A DNA stretch of 64,000 bases from Deinococcus aerophilus. GTDB lineage: Bacteria; Deinococcota; Deinococci; Deinococcales; Deinococcaceae. Shown piece after piece: positions 9,974 to 18,484 of this stretch (position 1 is the stretch's first letter; each line of letters starts with the position of its first letter). Location of the stretch: positions 77,511 through 141,510 of the forward strand of contig NZ_BMOM01000007.1 in assembly GCF_014647075.1 (NCBI RefSeq). The letters run 5' to 3'. Made by a program: the position numbers and the translations under genes. The notes below the pieces were generated by a model. That model was given only the letters and a program-made list of their open reading frames with translations. It ran no database searches and had not been told where the DNA came from.

Positions 9974-11269
9974 GTGCCCACAATCCGGCTGTTCCGTGTC
10001 CTTCCTGCGGCCCTGCTGCTCGCCCTCTCCATCGCGGGCGCGAGTCCGGCCAGCGAGCTGTTCCGGGCCGCGACCGAGCAGGTCACGCGCGAGTACTACG
10101 GCTGGTCCACGGCCGATCTGCGCGTCCTGAGCGAGAAGTACGGCGCCATGCTGCGCGTGAAGTGTGCGCCCGAGGGCGAGGCCTGCTCCTACGCCACCGG
10201 CCGCGAGGTCCTGGGCGACCTGTTCAAGGAATTCGGGGACGCCCACACCAATGTCCGTGATCCGGAGGGAGCCGAGCGGCTGCGCGAGGTCACGCAGGAC
10301 TTGGCCGTGCAGCGCACCGGGGCGCGGGTGGTGCGGGTCGAGGGCGGGCTGCTCGTGGTGTCGGTGATGCCCGGCAGCCCGGCCGAGGAAGAAGGGCTGC
10401 GGGTCTTTGACCTGCTCACCACCGTGAACGGCGAGGCGGCGGGCAAGCGCGGCAGCGAGAACGCCCCGGTTGGCCCCGGCGAGTTCATCCGGCTGGAACG
10501 GGCCGCGCAGCCCATCCGCGTGAGCGTCATGCGGGCCGCCACCGTCCCGCTGAACCTGATCCTGAGCACCCGCCGCCTGCAGGCGCGCGACGTGCCCACG
10601 CTGGCCTGGGCCGGCATGGACGGCAAGGTGGCGGTGATCTCGTATCCGTCCTTCCTGTCGCAGGACGCCGCCGCACTCTTCCTGACGCGGGTGCGCGAGG
10701 CGATCTCGGGGGGGGCCAGGGGCCTGATCGTGGACCTGCGCTACAACGGCGGCGGCAGCCTGAACGAATGTGTGGCTGCCGCCAGCGTGTTCGCGCCGGT
10801 CGAGTACCGCTCGCAGACCCGCCGGGGTCAGGCGGTGGCCACCTACCGCTACACCGGCCTGAACGGGCAGTCGGGCCGTTTTCTGGACCGCCAGATCGCT
10901 CCGCCCGGCAGCGCGGTCTGGAAGGGCCCGTCCGCCATTCTGGTGGGACCGAACACCGCCTCGTGCGCCGAGGTCTTTACCTACTACGCCCGTCGGGCGG
11001 GCGCGGTCGCGGTGGGCGAACCGACCCGTGGGGTGGGCAACAGCGGCGTGGTGTTCGATGCGCTGCCCGACGGCGGCGTGGTCTCGGTGACGGTGCTGCG
11101 CGCCTTCAACGAGGCCGATCAGCCGCTGCCCGACCGCATCACGCCCGACGTGCTGGCCCCGACCGACCTGCGGGCGCTGACCGAGCAGGGCCGCGACCTG
11201 ACCCTGGAAGCGGCGCTGGGCACGCTGGACCCCCGCTCGGCGGGGGGGCCGAGCGGGAGCGAACGCTGA
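9974..11269 (+). CDS. S41-family C-terminal processing protease
   Basis: Secreted or membrane-bound Ser/Lys protease of 431 residues. The signal peptide is in the first 25 residues, followed by a helical region, a PDZ domain ([26 protein letters not shown] onward) and the S41 catalytic domain, with the nucleophile Ser in NTASCAEVF and glycine-rich [13 protein letters not shown]. The longer frame begins at 9887, but a TACCCT element and the start of the signal peptide point to GTG at 9974. Such proteases trim C-termini of envelope proteins. Its stop lies 18 bases from the convergent gene at 11288. Confidence 0.88.
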   Translation: MPTIRLFRVLPAALLLALSIAGASPASELFRAATEQVTREYYGWSTADLRVLSEKYGAMLRVKCAPEGEACSYATGREVLGDLFKEFGDAHTNVRDPEGAERLREVTQDLAVQRTGARVVRVEGGLLVVSVMPGSPAEEEGLRVFDLLTTVNGEAAGKRGSENAPVGPGEFIRLERAAQPIRVSVMRAATVPLNLILSTRRLQARDVPTLAWAGMDGKVAVISYPSFLSQDAAALFLTRVREAISGGARGLIVDLRYNGGGSLNECVAAASVFAPVEYRSQTRRGQAVATYRYTGLNGQSGRFLDRQIAPPGSAVWKGPSAILVGPNTASCAEVFTYYARRAGAVAVGEPTRGVGNSGVVFDALPDGGVVSVTVLRAFNEADQPLPDRITPDVLAPTDLRALTEQGRDLTLEAALGTLDPRSAGGPSGSER

Positions 11270-11287
11270 CGCGGACCCGACCGAACT

Positions 11288-11545
11288 TCAGCGGGCCCAG
11301 CGCCGCAGCAGGGTAACGAGCAAGGCCGGCGTGACATTGGTGTACTCCTGTCCGTCCACCCGCACCAGCGGGGCGTCCTCGGCACGGACGGCGGGGCCGC
11401 ACTGCGACAGGGCCAGCTCCACGTTGCCGTCTGCCGTGACCATACCGGGACTGATCCGCAGGGCCGCCCAGACGGCGTCCAGCAGCGCCTCGCGCTGATC
11501 CACGGTGAGGTGTTCGTTGCAGATTTCCAGACGGGTGATGGGCAT
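11288..11545 (-). CDS. small protein resembling thioredoxin-like [2Fe-2S] ferredoxin, degenerate
   Basis: An 85-residue protein. Its second half (VELALSQCGPAV... LVRVDGQEYTNVTPALLVTLL) resembles the C-terminus of NuoE-type thioredoxin-like ferredoxins, where Cys-x3-Cys binds a [2Fe-2S] cluster. Only one Cys (SQCG) is present there and one near the N-terminus (EICN), so a full cluster site is not evident. AGGAG six bases before the ATG at 11545 sets the start; the open frame continues far upstream through the repeat at 11591-11650. Function unknown. Confidence 0.6.
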   Translation of the reverse strand: MPITRLEICNEHLTVDQREALLDAVWAALRISPGMVTADGNVELALSQCGPAVRAEDAPLVRVDGQEYTNVTPALLVTLLRRWAR

Positions 11546-11590
11546 GGGCGCTCCTGGGGCGATGAGGGAAACGGGGGGCGGGTCCGGCCA

Positions 11591-11650
11591 TGCTAACGGC
11601 TGGCCTGCTAACGGCTGGCCTGCTAACGGCTGGCCTGCTTCCGGCTGGCC
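11591..11650. repeat. four 15-bp tandem repeats
   Basis: Unit tgctaacggctggcc, three perfect copies and a fourth with two changes (tgcttccggctggcc). It lies between the divergent genes at 11288-11545 and 11715. The period is a multiple of three and both strands are open, but no start signal shows that it is translated. The core GCT-A-CGGCTGGC is shared with the repeat at 5195-5224. Confidence 0.85.
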
Positions 11651-11701
11651 GGCGCCCGGAGGACCCGTTCCAGATGACCCATTGCAAATGACCGGGGGGC
11701 G

Positions 11702-11707
11702 TATGCT
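11702..11707 (+). promoter_or_regulatory. -10 element TATGCT, leaderless GTG start
   Basis: 7 nt before the GTG at 11715. Confidence 0.55.
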
Positions 11708-11714
11708 CGGCGGC

Positions 11715-12677
11715 GTGACTGCGCCCGTTTCTTCACCCCCCACCGAACAGCAGACCCGGCAGGCGCTGCTGGGCGTTCTGATCACCATCTGCCTGTGGGG
11801 AGCCAACGTGGTGGTCCTCAAGGCCGTGCTGGGGGTGCTGAATCCCGAGACCACCAACACCGGGCGCATGCTCATCGCAGGAGCGGTGCTGATGACGCTG
11901 GCCGTGCGCGCCCACGGCTGGCCGCGCTGGAACGCGCGGACCTGGTTCACGGTGGCCGGTGTGGGGCTGCTGGGCAACACGCTGTTTCAGGCGACCTTTC
12001 TGACCGGCATCCGGCTGAATCCGGCGGGGGTGGCGGGACTGGTCAACGGACTGGTGCCGGTGCTGGTGTTGCCACTGGGCCTGCTGCTGGGCCAGCGCTT
12101 TACCCGCCGTCAGGGGCTGGGGGTGGGCGTGGCGTTTGCCGGACTGCTGGGCCTGCTGCTGCTCACCCGTGCGCCGGGGGTGGCCGTTACGCCTGCGGGG
12201 CTGCTGTGGCTGGTGGGCGCCGCCGTGATCTGGGCGCTGTACACGCTGTTCAACCGTCCGCTGTCGGCGCGGCTGGGGGCCCTGCCCTTCGTGGCCTTCA
12301 GTCTGGTGCTGGGTAGTGTGCCGTACCTGCTGTACGCGCTGCCGCACCTGCAGTTGGGCACAGAGGCGGGCACGGGCGCGCCGCTGCTCGCGTGGGTGGG
12401 CGTGCTGTTCAGCGCCCTGGGGGCCAATGTGGTGGCCTACTTAGCCTGGGCACGCGGCGCACAGGTGCTGGGAGCGGCCCGCACCAGCGTGTGGCAGGCG
12501 CTGGCCCCGGTGGTGGCGCTGGTCCTGAGCGCCGCGTTGCTGCACGAGCGGCTGCCGCCCAGTGTCTGGGGTGTCGCCGGGATCATTCTCGCCGGAGGAA
12601 CGCTGGCGAACTGGCCGAAAACGGACCGGAGCGCCCGGGAGACAGAGCAGGACGCCCTCACGGGGAAGGCGTCCTGA
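11715..12677 (+). CDS. EamA-family (DMT) transporter
   Basis: Membrane protein of 320 residues with ten predicted helices in two EamA repeats (about 20-150 and 165-300), the drug/metabolite exporter fold. Substrate not predictable. The open frame starts 70 codons earlier and would include the tandem repeat, but TATGCT seven bases before the GTG at 11715 and the position of the first helix make this the likely start. A hairpin overlaps its 3' end. Confidence 0.88.
   Translation: MTAPVSSPPTEQQTRQALLGVLITICLWGANVVVLKAVLGVLNPETTNTGRMLIAGAVLMTLAVRAHGWPRWNARTWFTVAGVGLLGNTLFQATFLTGIRLNPAGVAGLVNGLVPVLVLPLGLLLGQRFTRRQGLGVGVAFAGLLGLLLLTRAPGVAVTPAGLLWLVGAAVIWALYTLFNRPLSARLGALPFVAFSLVLGSVPYLLYALPHLQLGTEAGTGAPLLAWVGVLFSALGANVVAYLAWARGAQVLGAARTSVWQALAPVVALVLSAALLHERLPPSVWGVAGIILAGGTLANWPKTDRSARETEQDALTGKAS
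12649..12675 (+). terminator. hairpin overlapping the end of the EamA gene
   Basis: 8-bp perfect stem AGGACGCC/GGCGTCCT ending inside the last codons, followed by GAATTT; a weak T tract. Confidence 0.45.
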
Positions 12678-12717
12678 ATTTCGGTCTGAAGGTATCGGGC
12701 CCGGGGGTGCGGTCGGC

Positions 12718-13485
12718 TCAGTTTGCGTCCGGCTGACGGCCCGACCCGTGCAGTTCCACCGCTCGGCCCCTGCGCGCCCGCAGGTTCAGCAGTTCCACGC
12801 CGATGGCGAAGCCCATGGCGAAGTACGTGTAGCCCTTGGGAATCTTGAAGCCCAGGCCGTCGGCAATCAGGTTCACGCCGATCAGAAGCAAGAAGGCCAG
12901 CGCCAGCATCTTGACCGTGGGGTGCGCCTGCACAAAGTCCCCGATGGGCCGCGCGGCGACCAGCATGATCAGCACGGTCAGGACCACGGCGCTGACCATC
13001 ACACCAATGTCGTCGGCCATGCCCACCGCCGTGATCACTGAATCCAGGCTGAAGACGATGTCGAGCACCATGATCTGCGCGATGATCGCCGCGAAGCTCG
13101 CCGACACCGCGCCTCCCACCCCCACTTCGTGTGAGCCGGGGCCTTCGAGCTGCTCGTGCATCTCCCTGACGGCCTTGTACAGCAGGAACAGCCCGCCGAA
13201 CAGCAGGATCAGGTCGCGCCCCGAAAACCCCATGCCGAACACCCGCAACACATCATCTTGCAGGCGGTAGATGACGGCGATGGAGAACAGCAGCGCCAGC
13301 CGCATCAGCATGGCCCCGAGCAGACCCACGGTGCGTGCCCGCTGCCGCTGCTCAGGGGGCAGTTTGGCCGCCAGAATAGAAATAAAGATCACGTTGTCAA
13401 TGCCCAGCACAATTTCCAGCATCAACAGGGTGGCAAAGGCGAGCCACGCTTCGGGCTGGGTCACCCAGCCAAACAGACTTTCCAT
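12718..13485 (-). CDS. TerC-family integral membrane protein
   Basis: 255 residues with seven to eight helices and the family hallmarks LEIVLGIDNVIFISIL and VLDIVFSLDSVITAVGM, whose Asp residues in the membrane are typical of the TerC/Alx group. Members act in tellurite resistance, Mn2+ export or metalation of secreted proteins; in Deinococcus, where Mn homeostasis supports oxidative resistance, Mn handling is a reasonable guess. No ribosome binding site or -10 is clear, and I see no manganese riboswitch in the 210-bp leader region upstream. Confidence 0.9.
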   Translation of the reverse strand: MESLFGWVTQPEAWLAFATLLMLEIVLGIDNVIFISILAAKLPPEQRQRARTVGLLGAMLMRLALLFSIAVIYRLQDDVLRVFGMGFSGRDLILLFGGLFLLYKAVREMHEQLEGPGSHEVGVGGAVSASFAAIIAQIMVLDIVFSLDSVITAVGMADDIGVMVSAVVLTVLIMLVAARPIGDFVQAHPTVKMLALAFLLLIGVNLIADGLGFKIPKGYTYFAMGFAIGVELLNLRARRGRAVELHGSGRQPDAN

Positions 13486-13697
13486 GACAGGTCAGTACCT
13501 CACGGGTCCAGAGAAGCGCGAACAGGAACCGCGCTGGCAACCAGTCGTGTGTGTCACGAGGCACGCCCCTGACGGCGTGTTATGCGTCATGGTCCGTGAG
13601 AAACAGACCACCGTTCATGCCGCCTGGATGAAGGGCCTTTAGGTTTGACACCGCACGCCGCACACCACCCGCCATCCCCGGCCGCCCGAAATGGCCC

Positions 13698-14294
13698 TCA
13701 GCGCGGCCTGGCGCCGTCCAGATACACCGAGAGCAGCGCCCGCGCCGTGCCCTGCGGATCGGCGGGCGGCGTGCCCGTCACCAGCGGGTAGATCAGGGCC
13801 AGGAACGCGCGGGTCAGGACCGGTGGCGGCAGGTCGGCGCGCAGCTCGCCGCGGGCGGCGGCGGCCTCGAACAGGGCGCTGAGCCCGCCCATCCACACAC
13901 GGCGGTACTCGGTCTCGAAACTGCGGCGGCGTTCGGGCGAGACATGCCGCAACTCCGAGGCCAGCTGCAATCCCAGGCGCTGCTCGGGGGCACTGTCCAC
14001 CAGCTCGCTGACAAGCGTATCCAGCTGCGCCGAGAGGCCGCTCTGGGCCGCGGCGTGTTCGATCAGGCGGGCCAGCCCGGCCAGCGCGCCGTCGAGCATC
14101 GCCAGAAACAGCGATTCCTTGTCGGCGTAGTGGTGGTACAGCGCGGGCTTGGTCACGCCCACCGCCTCGGCGACCTCGCGCATGGACACGCCGTGGTACC
14201 CGCTTGCCACGAACAGCCGAGCCGCCTCCTGCCCGATGCGGGCGCGGGTGGTTTCGGGCAACGGGGCAGAAGCGGAGCTGGAGGGCACGGTCAC
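13698..14294 (-). CDS. TetR-family transcriptional regulator
   Basis: Repressor of about 198 residues with an N-terminal HTH ([46 protein letters not shown]) and an all-helical ligand-binding C-terminus. Two starts compete: ATG at 14303 and GTG at 14294. TATCAT overlaps the ATG and lies 7 nt before the GTG, which favours a leaderless GTG start. It is divergent from the phospholipase gene; near-repeats (GATACCC, GTATACCC) in the 150-bp gap could be an operator, so it may control itself and its neighbour. Confidence 0.85.
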   Translation of the reverse strand: MTVPSSSASAPLPETTRARIGQEAARLFVASGYHGVSMREVAEAVGVTKPALYHHYADKESLFLAMLDGALAGLARLIEHAAAQSGLSAQLDTLVSELVDSAPEQRLGLQLASELRHVSPERRRSFETEYRRVWMGGLSALFEAAAARGELRADLPPPVLTRAFLALIYPLVTGTPPADPQGTARALLSVYLDGARPR

Positions 14295-14301
14295 GCCTTT
14301 C

Positions 14302-14307
14302 ATGATA
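14302..14307 (-). promoter_or_regulatory. -10 element TATCAT of the TetR gene
   Basis: 7 nt before the GTG at 14294; it includes the first two bases of the competing ATG. Confidence 0.5.
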
Positions 14308-14456
14308 CCCGCAGACCCGTATACCCCCATTGTCAGCCCGGCCCACCTTTCCGTCCGCAGGGTCCGGGGTTTACCATACGCACGAAGACACAACCCAGTT
14401 GTGGGCCAGACCCCGGCCTGCCCTCCTCCATCTCTCCTCCCCTTTCAGGAGCCTGT

Positions 14457-15089
14457 ATGCGTCAAATCCTGCTGCCCGCCGCCGCGCTGTCCCTCACCCT
14501 GATGGCCTGTGGTCAGACGCCCCCTCAGGCCGTCACGGCCCCCGCCGCCTACGCCCAGCGCCCGGAACTGCAGGACGCGGGCAGCCAGGCCATCCTGCAG
14601 CGCTACGGCAACGATCCGGGCCTGCTCGCCGCCCTGCAGGAAGCCTACGGCGAGCGTCCCGGCACCCTGACGCTGCCCGCCGCACCCGCCATCACGGGTC
14701 TGGACCTGAACAGCGACCGGCTGGCGTATGTCAAGCGCACCGGCTGGGGAACCGTGGGCAATTACAATGCCCAGTACGCGGCCTACGCCTTTACCGGCCA
14801 GCCGTATCCGGGCCTGGACTGGACCCGCGACGGCTGCAGCGCCCCCGACGGCCTGGGCCTGGGCTACCGCGAGGACTTCAGGCCCGCGTGCAATGTTCAC
14901 GACTTCGGCTACCGCAACCTCAAGGTGTACGAGCGGACCAGCGCCAACCGCAAGACCACCGACGAGGCCTTCTACACCAACATGAAGAGCATCTGCGCGG
15001 CCAAGAGTTGGTACAAGCGTCCGGCGTGTTACAGCGCCGCCTATGCGTACTACCAGGGAGTCCGGGTCGGGGGTGACGACAGCTTCTAG
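14457..15089 (+). CDS. lipoprotein phospholipase A2 (prokaryotic/fungal type)
   Basis: Secreted enzyme of 210 residues that would hydrolyse the sn-2 ester of phospholipids. The signal peptide ends in a lipobox (LMAC, Cys18), so the enzyme is probably membrane-anchored rather than free. The PLA2 core is at 122-200: [11 protein letters not shown] with a probable Ca2+-binding Asp, and the catalytic His148-Asp149 dyad in [10 protein letters not shown]. Four Cys of the mature part (127, 145, 180, 191) match the two disulfides of this family. AGGAG seven bases before the ATG sets the start. Possible regulator: the divergent TetR gene. Confidence 0.88.
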   Translation: MRQILLPAAALSLTLMACGQTPPQAVTAPAAYAQRPELQDAGSQAILQRYGNDPGLLAALQEAYGERPGTLTLPAAPAITGLDLNSDRLAYVKRTGWGTVGNYNAQYAAYAFTGQPYPGLDWTRDGCSAPDGLGLGYREDFRPACNVHDFGYRNLKVYERTSANRKTTDEAFYTNMKSICAAKSWYKRPACYSAAYAYYQGVRVGGDDSF

Positions 15090-15113
15090 ACGGTCAGCCC
15101 ACCGAGACGCCGC

Positions 15114-16313
15114 TCAGAGTTCCATTGCCCACACGTCCTGCGGCGTCTCGCGGCGGCGGATCAGCGTCCAGTCGCTGCCGTCCCACAGCGCCTCGGCGGG
15201 GCGGGAGCGCGTGAGGTAGCTGCTGCTCATGGCCGCCCCGTAGGCCCCGGCCTCGCCGATGGCGAGCAGGTCACCGCGCTGCGGGGCAGGCAGCGGCACA
15301 TCGCGGGCAAGCACGTCGCCACTTTCGCAGGCGGGGCCGGCAAGATCCCAGAGGCCGACCTCGCCTGCTGCCTCATCCACAGCCGCCTTACCGACAGCGG
15401 TCACCGGATGAACCGCGCCGTACAGCATCGGCCGCATCAGTTCGGTCATGCCTGCGTCCACCAGACAGAAGTCACGCCCGGTGCGCTTGGTCCCCACCAC
15501 CCGCGTGAGCAGCGTGCCGGCCCGCGCGACGAGGTAACGGCCCGGCTCGACCCACAGCTGCGCTCCGAAAGCGTGGGCGGCGGCCCAGGCCTCGCGGGCG
15601 ATGCCCGGCAGATCGGCGTCCAGCCCCCAGCCGCCGCCCGCGTCCAGCACGGCCAGCGGACCGGTGTGGGGACGCAGCTCGGCGAGCCGCCCGAAGGCCG
15701 CCGTGAAGTCGTGGGCGTCGCGGATCGCGCTGCCGATGTGAACATGCAGGCCAAGCGGGGTGTGCCCGGCCGCACGCAGGGCGTCCAGCAGCGGCGGCAC
15801 CTGCTCGGGCGTCACCCCGAACTTGCTGTTCGCCGCGCCGGTTGCGAGGTGGTCGTGGGTGCTGACCGCCAGGGCCGGATTCACCCGCACGAGCACCCGT
15901 GACCCGGGGGGCAGCAGTGGGGCCTCCCCGGCGCGGTCCACGATGAAGGTGGCCCCCAGCCGCCCGCCCGCCGCGTATTCCGCGTCCGACTTGGCCGGCC
16001 CGTTGACCAGCAGGGCGTCGCCTGCCGCCCCCACGTGTTCGGCGCGGGCAATTTCGCCGGGACTGACGCACTCGAAGCCCACCCCGGCCGCAAACAGACG
16101 GCGCAGCACGCTCAGGTTGGGGTTCGCCTTCATGGCGTAGTACACCCGTGCGTCTCCGAAGGCGGCCTGCACCCGCGCCACGGCGGCGTCCAGTTCGGCG
16201 GCGTTGTAGACGTACAGCGGTGTGCCGAAGCGCCCGGCAGCGTCGTGCAGCGCGGCGGCGGGAATGCGGGCGACAGACGGGGTCCGGGCGGCAGGAGACA
16301 GGGAGGCGCTCAC
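15114..16313 (-). CDS. lysA: diaminopimelate decarboxylase-like PLP enzyme (LysA)
   Basis: Fold-III PLP decarboxylase of 399 residues, which in LysA converts meso-diaminopimelate to lysine. The PLP lysine is in YYAMKANPN, the phosphate-binding loop is around DAGGGWG, and EPGRYLVA and CESGDV supply substrate residues from the partner subunit. The CESGDV motif favours a DAP or ornithine/arginine-type amino-acid decarboxylase. Deinococcus relatives are reported to make lysine by the aminoadipate route and to use ornithine in their murein, so the true substrate is uncertain. GTG start with TACACT 7 nt upstream (leaderless). Confidence 0.85.
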   Translation of the reverse strand: MSASLSPAARTPSVARIPAAALHDAAGRFGTPLYVYNAAELDAAVARVQAAFGDARVYYAMKANPNLSVLRRLFAAGVGFECVSPGEIARAEHVGAAGDALLVNGPAKSDAEYAAGGRLGATFIVDRAGEAPLLPPGSRVLVRVNPALAVSTHDHLATGAANSKFGVTPEQVPPLLDALRAAGHTPLGLHVHIGSAIRDAHDFTAAFGRLAELRPHTGPLAVLDAGGGWGLDADLPGIAREAWAAAHAFGAQLWVEPGRYLVARAGTLLTRVVGTKRTGRDFCLVDAGMTELMRPMLYGAVHPVTAVGKAAVDEAAGEVGLWDLAGPACESGDVLARDVPLPAPQRGDLLAIGEAGAYGAAMSSSYLTRSRPAEALWDGSDWTLIRRRETPQDVWAMEL

Positions 16314-16320
16314 GGCTGCG

Positions 16321-16326
16321 AGTGTA
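16321..16326 (-). promoter_or_regulatory. -10 element TACACT of lysA, leaderless
   Basis: 7 nt before the GTG at 16313. Confidence 0.55.
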
Positions 16327-16354
16327 GAGGCTGGGGCGGCCTAAGGCATCCTCC

Positions 16355-17962
16355 TCAGCTCCGGGCCTGTGCCCTTTCCCGGAGCCCCCGGAAGGTGTCC
16401 CGGAGCAGCCGGGCCGCTTCTCCGGCGCGGACGCCGCCCGTGACCGCGGGCGCGTGGCCCCAGCGGTGGCCCAGCAGATCGCTGACCCCGCCCAGCGCCC
16501 CCGCTTTCGGGTTGGCGGCGCCGTAGACCACGGCACCCACCCGCGCTTCCAGCGCCGCGCCCAGACACATCGGACAGGGTTCCAGCGTGACCACCAGCGT
16601 GCAGTCTCCCAGGTACGGCGTGCCCAGCGTGACCGCCGCCTCCCTCAGCGCGGCGAGTTCGGCGTGGCGGGTCATGTCCCCGTCGGCGCGCGAGGTGTTG
16701 CGACCGCGCCCCACCACCGCGCCGTCCGGCCCCAGCACCACCGCTCCCACCGGCACCTCTCCTTCCTGCGCCGACAGGCGGGCCAGGGTCAGCGCCTCGC
16801 CCATCGCCGTGTGCCAGGGCCCGGGCGCCGCACCCACCGTTTCCCGTGCCCCGACCGCCCAGACCGCTGGATTCAGGCCCACCCACTGCACCCCGTCACC
16901 GGACACGAGCAGCGGCACGGCGTCGCGCACGCCCCGCGGCACCTTCAGGTCGGTCAGAACGTCGCTGAGCTTGCGCGTTCCCCCCGGCAGCCGGATGCGG
17001 TCTCCCGGCATGCGCTGGCGCCGGTGCCAGCCGGGTGGCAGCGCAAACTCAGCTTCGGCGGCGGGTGATGTGGCCTGGCTGTCCCCCAGGTCCAGCCGAC
17101 CCGCCGTCACGGTCACGTCGCGCGCGCCGGGCAGGGTAAGGTGCGCGGTCTGGCCGTCCGCCAGCGCCCGCGCGAGCCCCTGCAGGTGGCTGGTATGGAA
17201 TTCCAGCCCGGCGGCCTGCAGTTGCCGGCGCACCCAGCGGCGCAGCACCGCCTCCGGCTGTCCCCGCAGGGGCGCGTGGAGGGTCAGGCGGGCAGCCAGG
17301 GCCTCCAGCGCGGCGTCATCCTCGGCTCCGTGGTGGGCCAGCCGGGCGAGCGCGGCCTCGACCCCCGGAAAGCGGGCGCTCAGGACCGGCATCACCTCAC
17401 GGCGCAGCCACGCGCGGGTAAAACGCGGGTCGGCGTTGGAGGCGTCCTCGCGCCAGCCCTGGCCCAGGTCGCGCAAAAAGGCCTCGACCTCCGGGCGCGC
17501 CACGGCCAGCCATGGGCGCTGGACCCGGCCCCGGACCGACGGAATCCCCTGGATCACGCCCTCGCCGCGCAGCACCTCCATCAGCACCGTCTCGGCCTGA
17601 TCGCGGCGGGTGTGGGCAGTCAGGACCGCCGTGGCCGCGTGCTCGCGGGCCACGCGGCCCAGCAGGTCGTAGCGCACCCGGCGGGCGGCGTCTTCCAGAT
17701 TCCAGCCGCGCCGCGCGGCCACCACCCCCACATCCACCCGCGCCCCGTGGTAGGGAACTTCCAGGGCCCCGGCCAGCGCGGCGACCCACCCGGCATCCTC
17801 GGCCGACTCGGGACGCAGGGCGTGGTCCAGATGAACGGCCACCGGACGTGCTCCGGCAAGCAGCAGGCCCCGCAACAGCGCCACCGAGTCCGCGCCGCCC
17901 GAGACGCCCAGCACCACCACCTGTCCCGCGTAGGGCGCGAGGAAACGAATCAACGGCGACAC
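16355..17962 (-). CDS. tilS-tadA: fused tRNA(Ile)-lysidine synthetase and tRNA adenosine-34 deaminase (TilS-TadA)
   Basis: 535 residues joining two tRNA wobble-base enzymes. Residues 1-370 are TilS: PP-loop SGGADS (21-26), the tRNA-binding middle domain and the TilS C-terminal domain (RMPGDRIRLPGGTRKLSDVL). TilS converts C34 of tRNA-Ile2(CAU) to lysidine. Residues 385-535 are TadA: zinc site His433 with catalytic Glu435 (HAE) and PCPMC (462-466). TadA deaminates A34 to inosine in tRNA-Arg(ACG). The reading frame is uninterrupted through the junction. GTG start with TAAACT 6 nt upstream (leaderless), divergent from bcp. Confidence 0.93.
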   Translation of the reverse strand: MSPLIRFLAPYAGQVVVLGVSGGADSVALLRGLLLAGARPVAVHLDHALRPESAEDAGWVAALAGALEVPYHGARVDVGVVAARRGWNLEDAARRVRYDLLGRVAREHAATAVLTAHTRRDQAETVLMEVLRGEGVIQGIPSVRGRVQRPWLAVARPEVEAFLRDLGQGWREDASNADPRFTRAWLRREVMPVLSARFPGVEAALARLAHHGAEDDAALEALAARLTLHAPLRGQPEAVLRRWVRRQLQAAGLEFHTSHLQGLARALADGQTAHLTLPGARDVTVTAGRLDLGDSQATSPAAEAEFALPPGWHRRQRMPGDRIRLPGGTRKLSDVLTDLKVPRGVRDAVPLLVSGDGVQWVGLNPAVWAVGARETVGAAPGPWHTAMGEALTLARLSAQEGEVPVGAVVLGPDGAVVGRGRNTSRADGDMTRHAELAALREAAVTLGTPYLGDCTLVVTLEPCPMCLGAALEARVGAVVYGAANPKAGALGGVSDLLGHRWGHAPAVTGGVRAGEAARLLRDTFRGLRERAQARS

Positions 17963-17968
17963 GGCCCC

Positions 17969-17974
17969 AGTTTA
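17969..17974 (-). promoter_or_regulatory. -10 element TAAACT of tilS-tadA, leaderless
   Basis: 6 nt before the GTG at 17962. Confidence 0.55.
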
Positions 17975-17997
17975 CGGCCCCGGTTTGCGGTCGCCAG

Positions 17998-18003
17998 TAC
18001 AAT
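17998..18003 (+). promoter_or_regulatory. -10 element TACAAT of bcp, leaderless
   Basis: 7 nt before the ATG at 18011. An in-frame ATG at 18002 lies inside this element and is therefore unlikely to be the start. Confidence 0.6.
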
Positions 18004-18010
18004 GGAGCGC

Positions 18011-18484
18011 ATGTTTCTCCGCGCCGGACAGCCGGCCCCCGACTTCGAGAGCCGCAGCGACGACGGGCGCATGGTCCGCCTGCGTGACCTGCGTGGCCGG
18101 TGGGTGGTGCTGTCGTTCTACCCTCGGGCCGCTTCCCCGGGCTGCTCGGTTCAGGCCCAGGGACTGGAGGCCGCGCTGCCGGAGTTCACGCGGCTGGGCG
18201 CACAGGTGGTCGGCGTCAGCGGCGATACCGAGGCGCGGCAGGCCAGCTTCCGCGAGCGCTGCGGGCTGTCGTATCCCCTGCTGCCCGACGGAACGCGCCG
18301 GATCTCGCGGGCCTACGGGGTGCCGGGCGGCCTGGGAGCGTGGCTGGGCCTGAGTGCGCGCGTTACTTTTCTGATCGATCCCCAGGGCACGCTGGCCCAT
18401 ATCCACCGCGGCGCCGATCCCGCCACCCACGCTGCGGCGGCACTGAACGAATTGCGTCGGCGCAGCGGGGCCGGGCAGTCCTAG
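18011..18484 (+). CDS. bcp: peroxiredoxin of the BCP/PrxQ group
   Basis: Thioredoxin-fold peroxidase of 157 residues that reduces H2O2 and organic peroxides. The peroxidatic Cys45 sits in PRAASPGC, matching Px3(T/S)xxC with Ser in place of the usual Thr. The resolving Cys expected five residues on in many BCPs is absent (Ala instead); another Cys in RERCGLSYPL may serve, or an external thiol, possibly bacillithiol. The start is set at 18011 by the -10. The last four bases overlap the convergent hydrolase gene. Confidence 0.88.
   Translation: MFLRAGQPAPDFESRSDDGRMVRLRDLRGRWVVLSFYPRAASPGCSVQAQGLEAALPEFTRLGAQVVGVSGDTEARQASFRERCGLSYPLLPDGTRRISRAYGVPGGLGAWLGLSARVTFLIDPQGTLAHIHRGADPATHAAAALNELRRRSGAGQS

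Noticed and set aside
11595..11714. Longer EamA protein including the repeat-encoded Asn-Gly-Trp-Pro-Ala units
   Set aside because: A -10 element seven bases before the GTG at 11715 and the helix layout indicate that the repeat is upstream of the gene.
13578..13604. Radiation/desiccation response motif resembling TTATGNCA...
   Set aside because: Only the left half matches and the palindrome is missing; no gene of the response lies nearby.
13486..13697. Manganese (yybP-ykoY) riboswitch upstream of terC
   Set aside because: The conserved bulge and loop sequences of that riboswitch are not visible on the minus strand in this gap.
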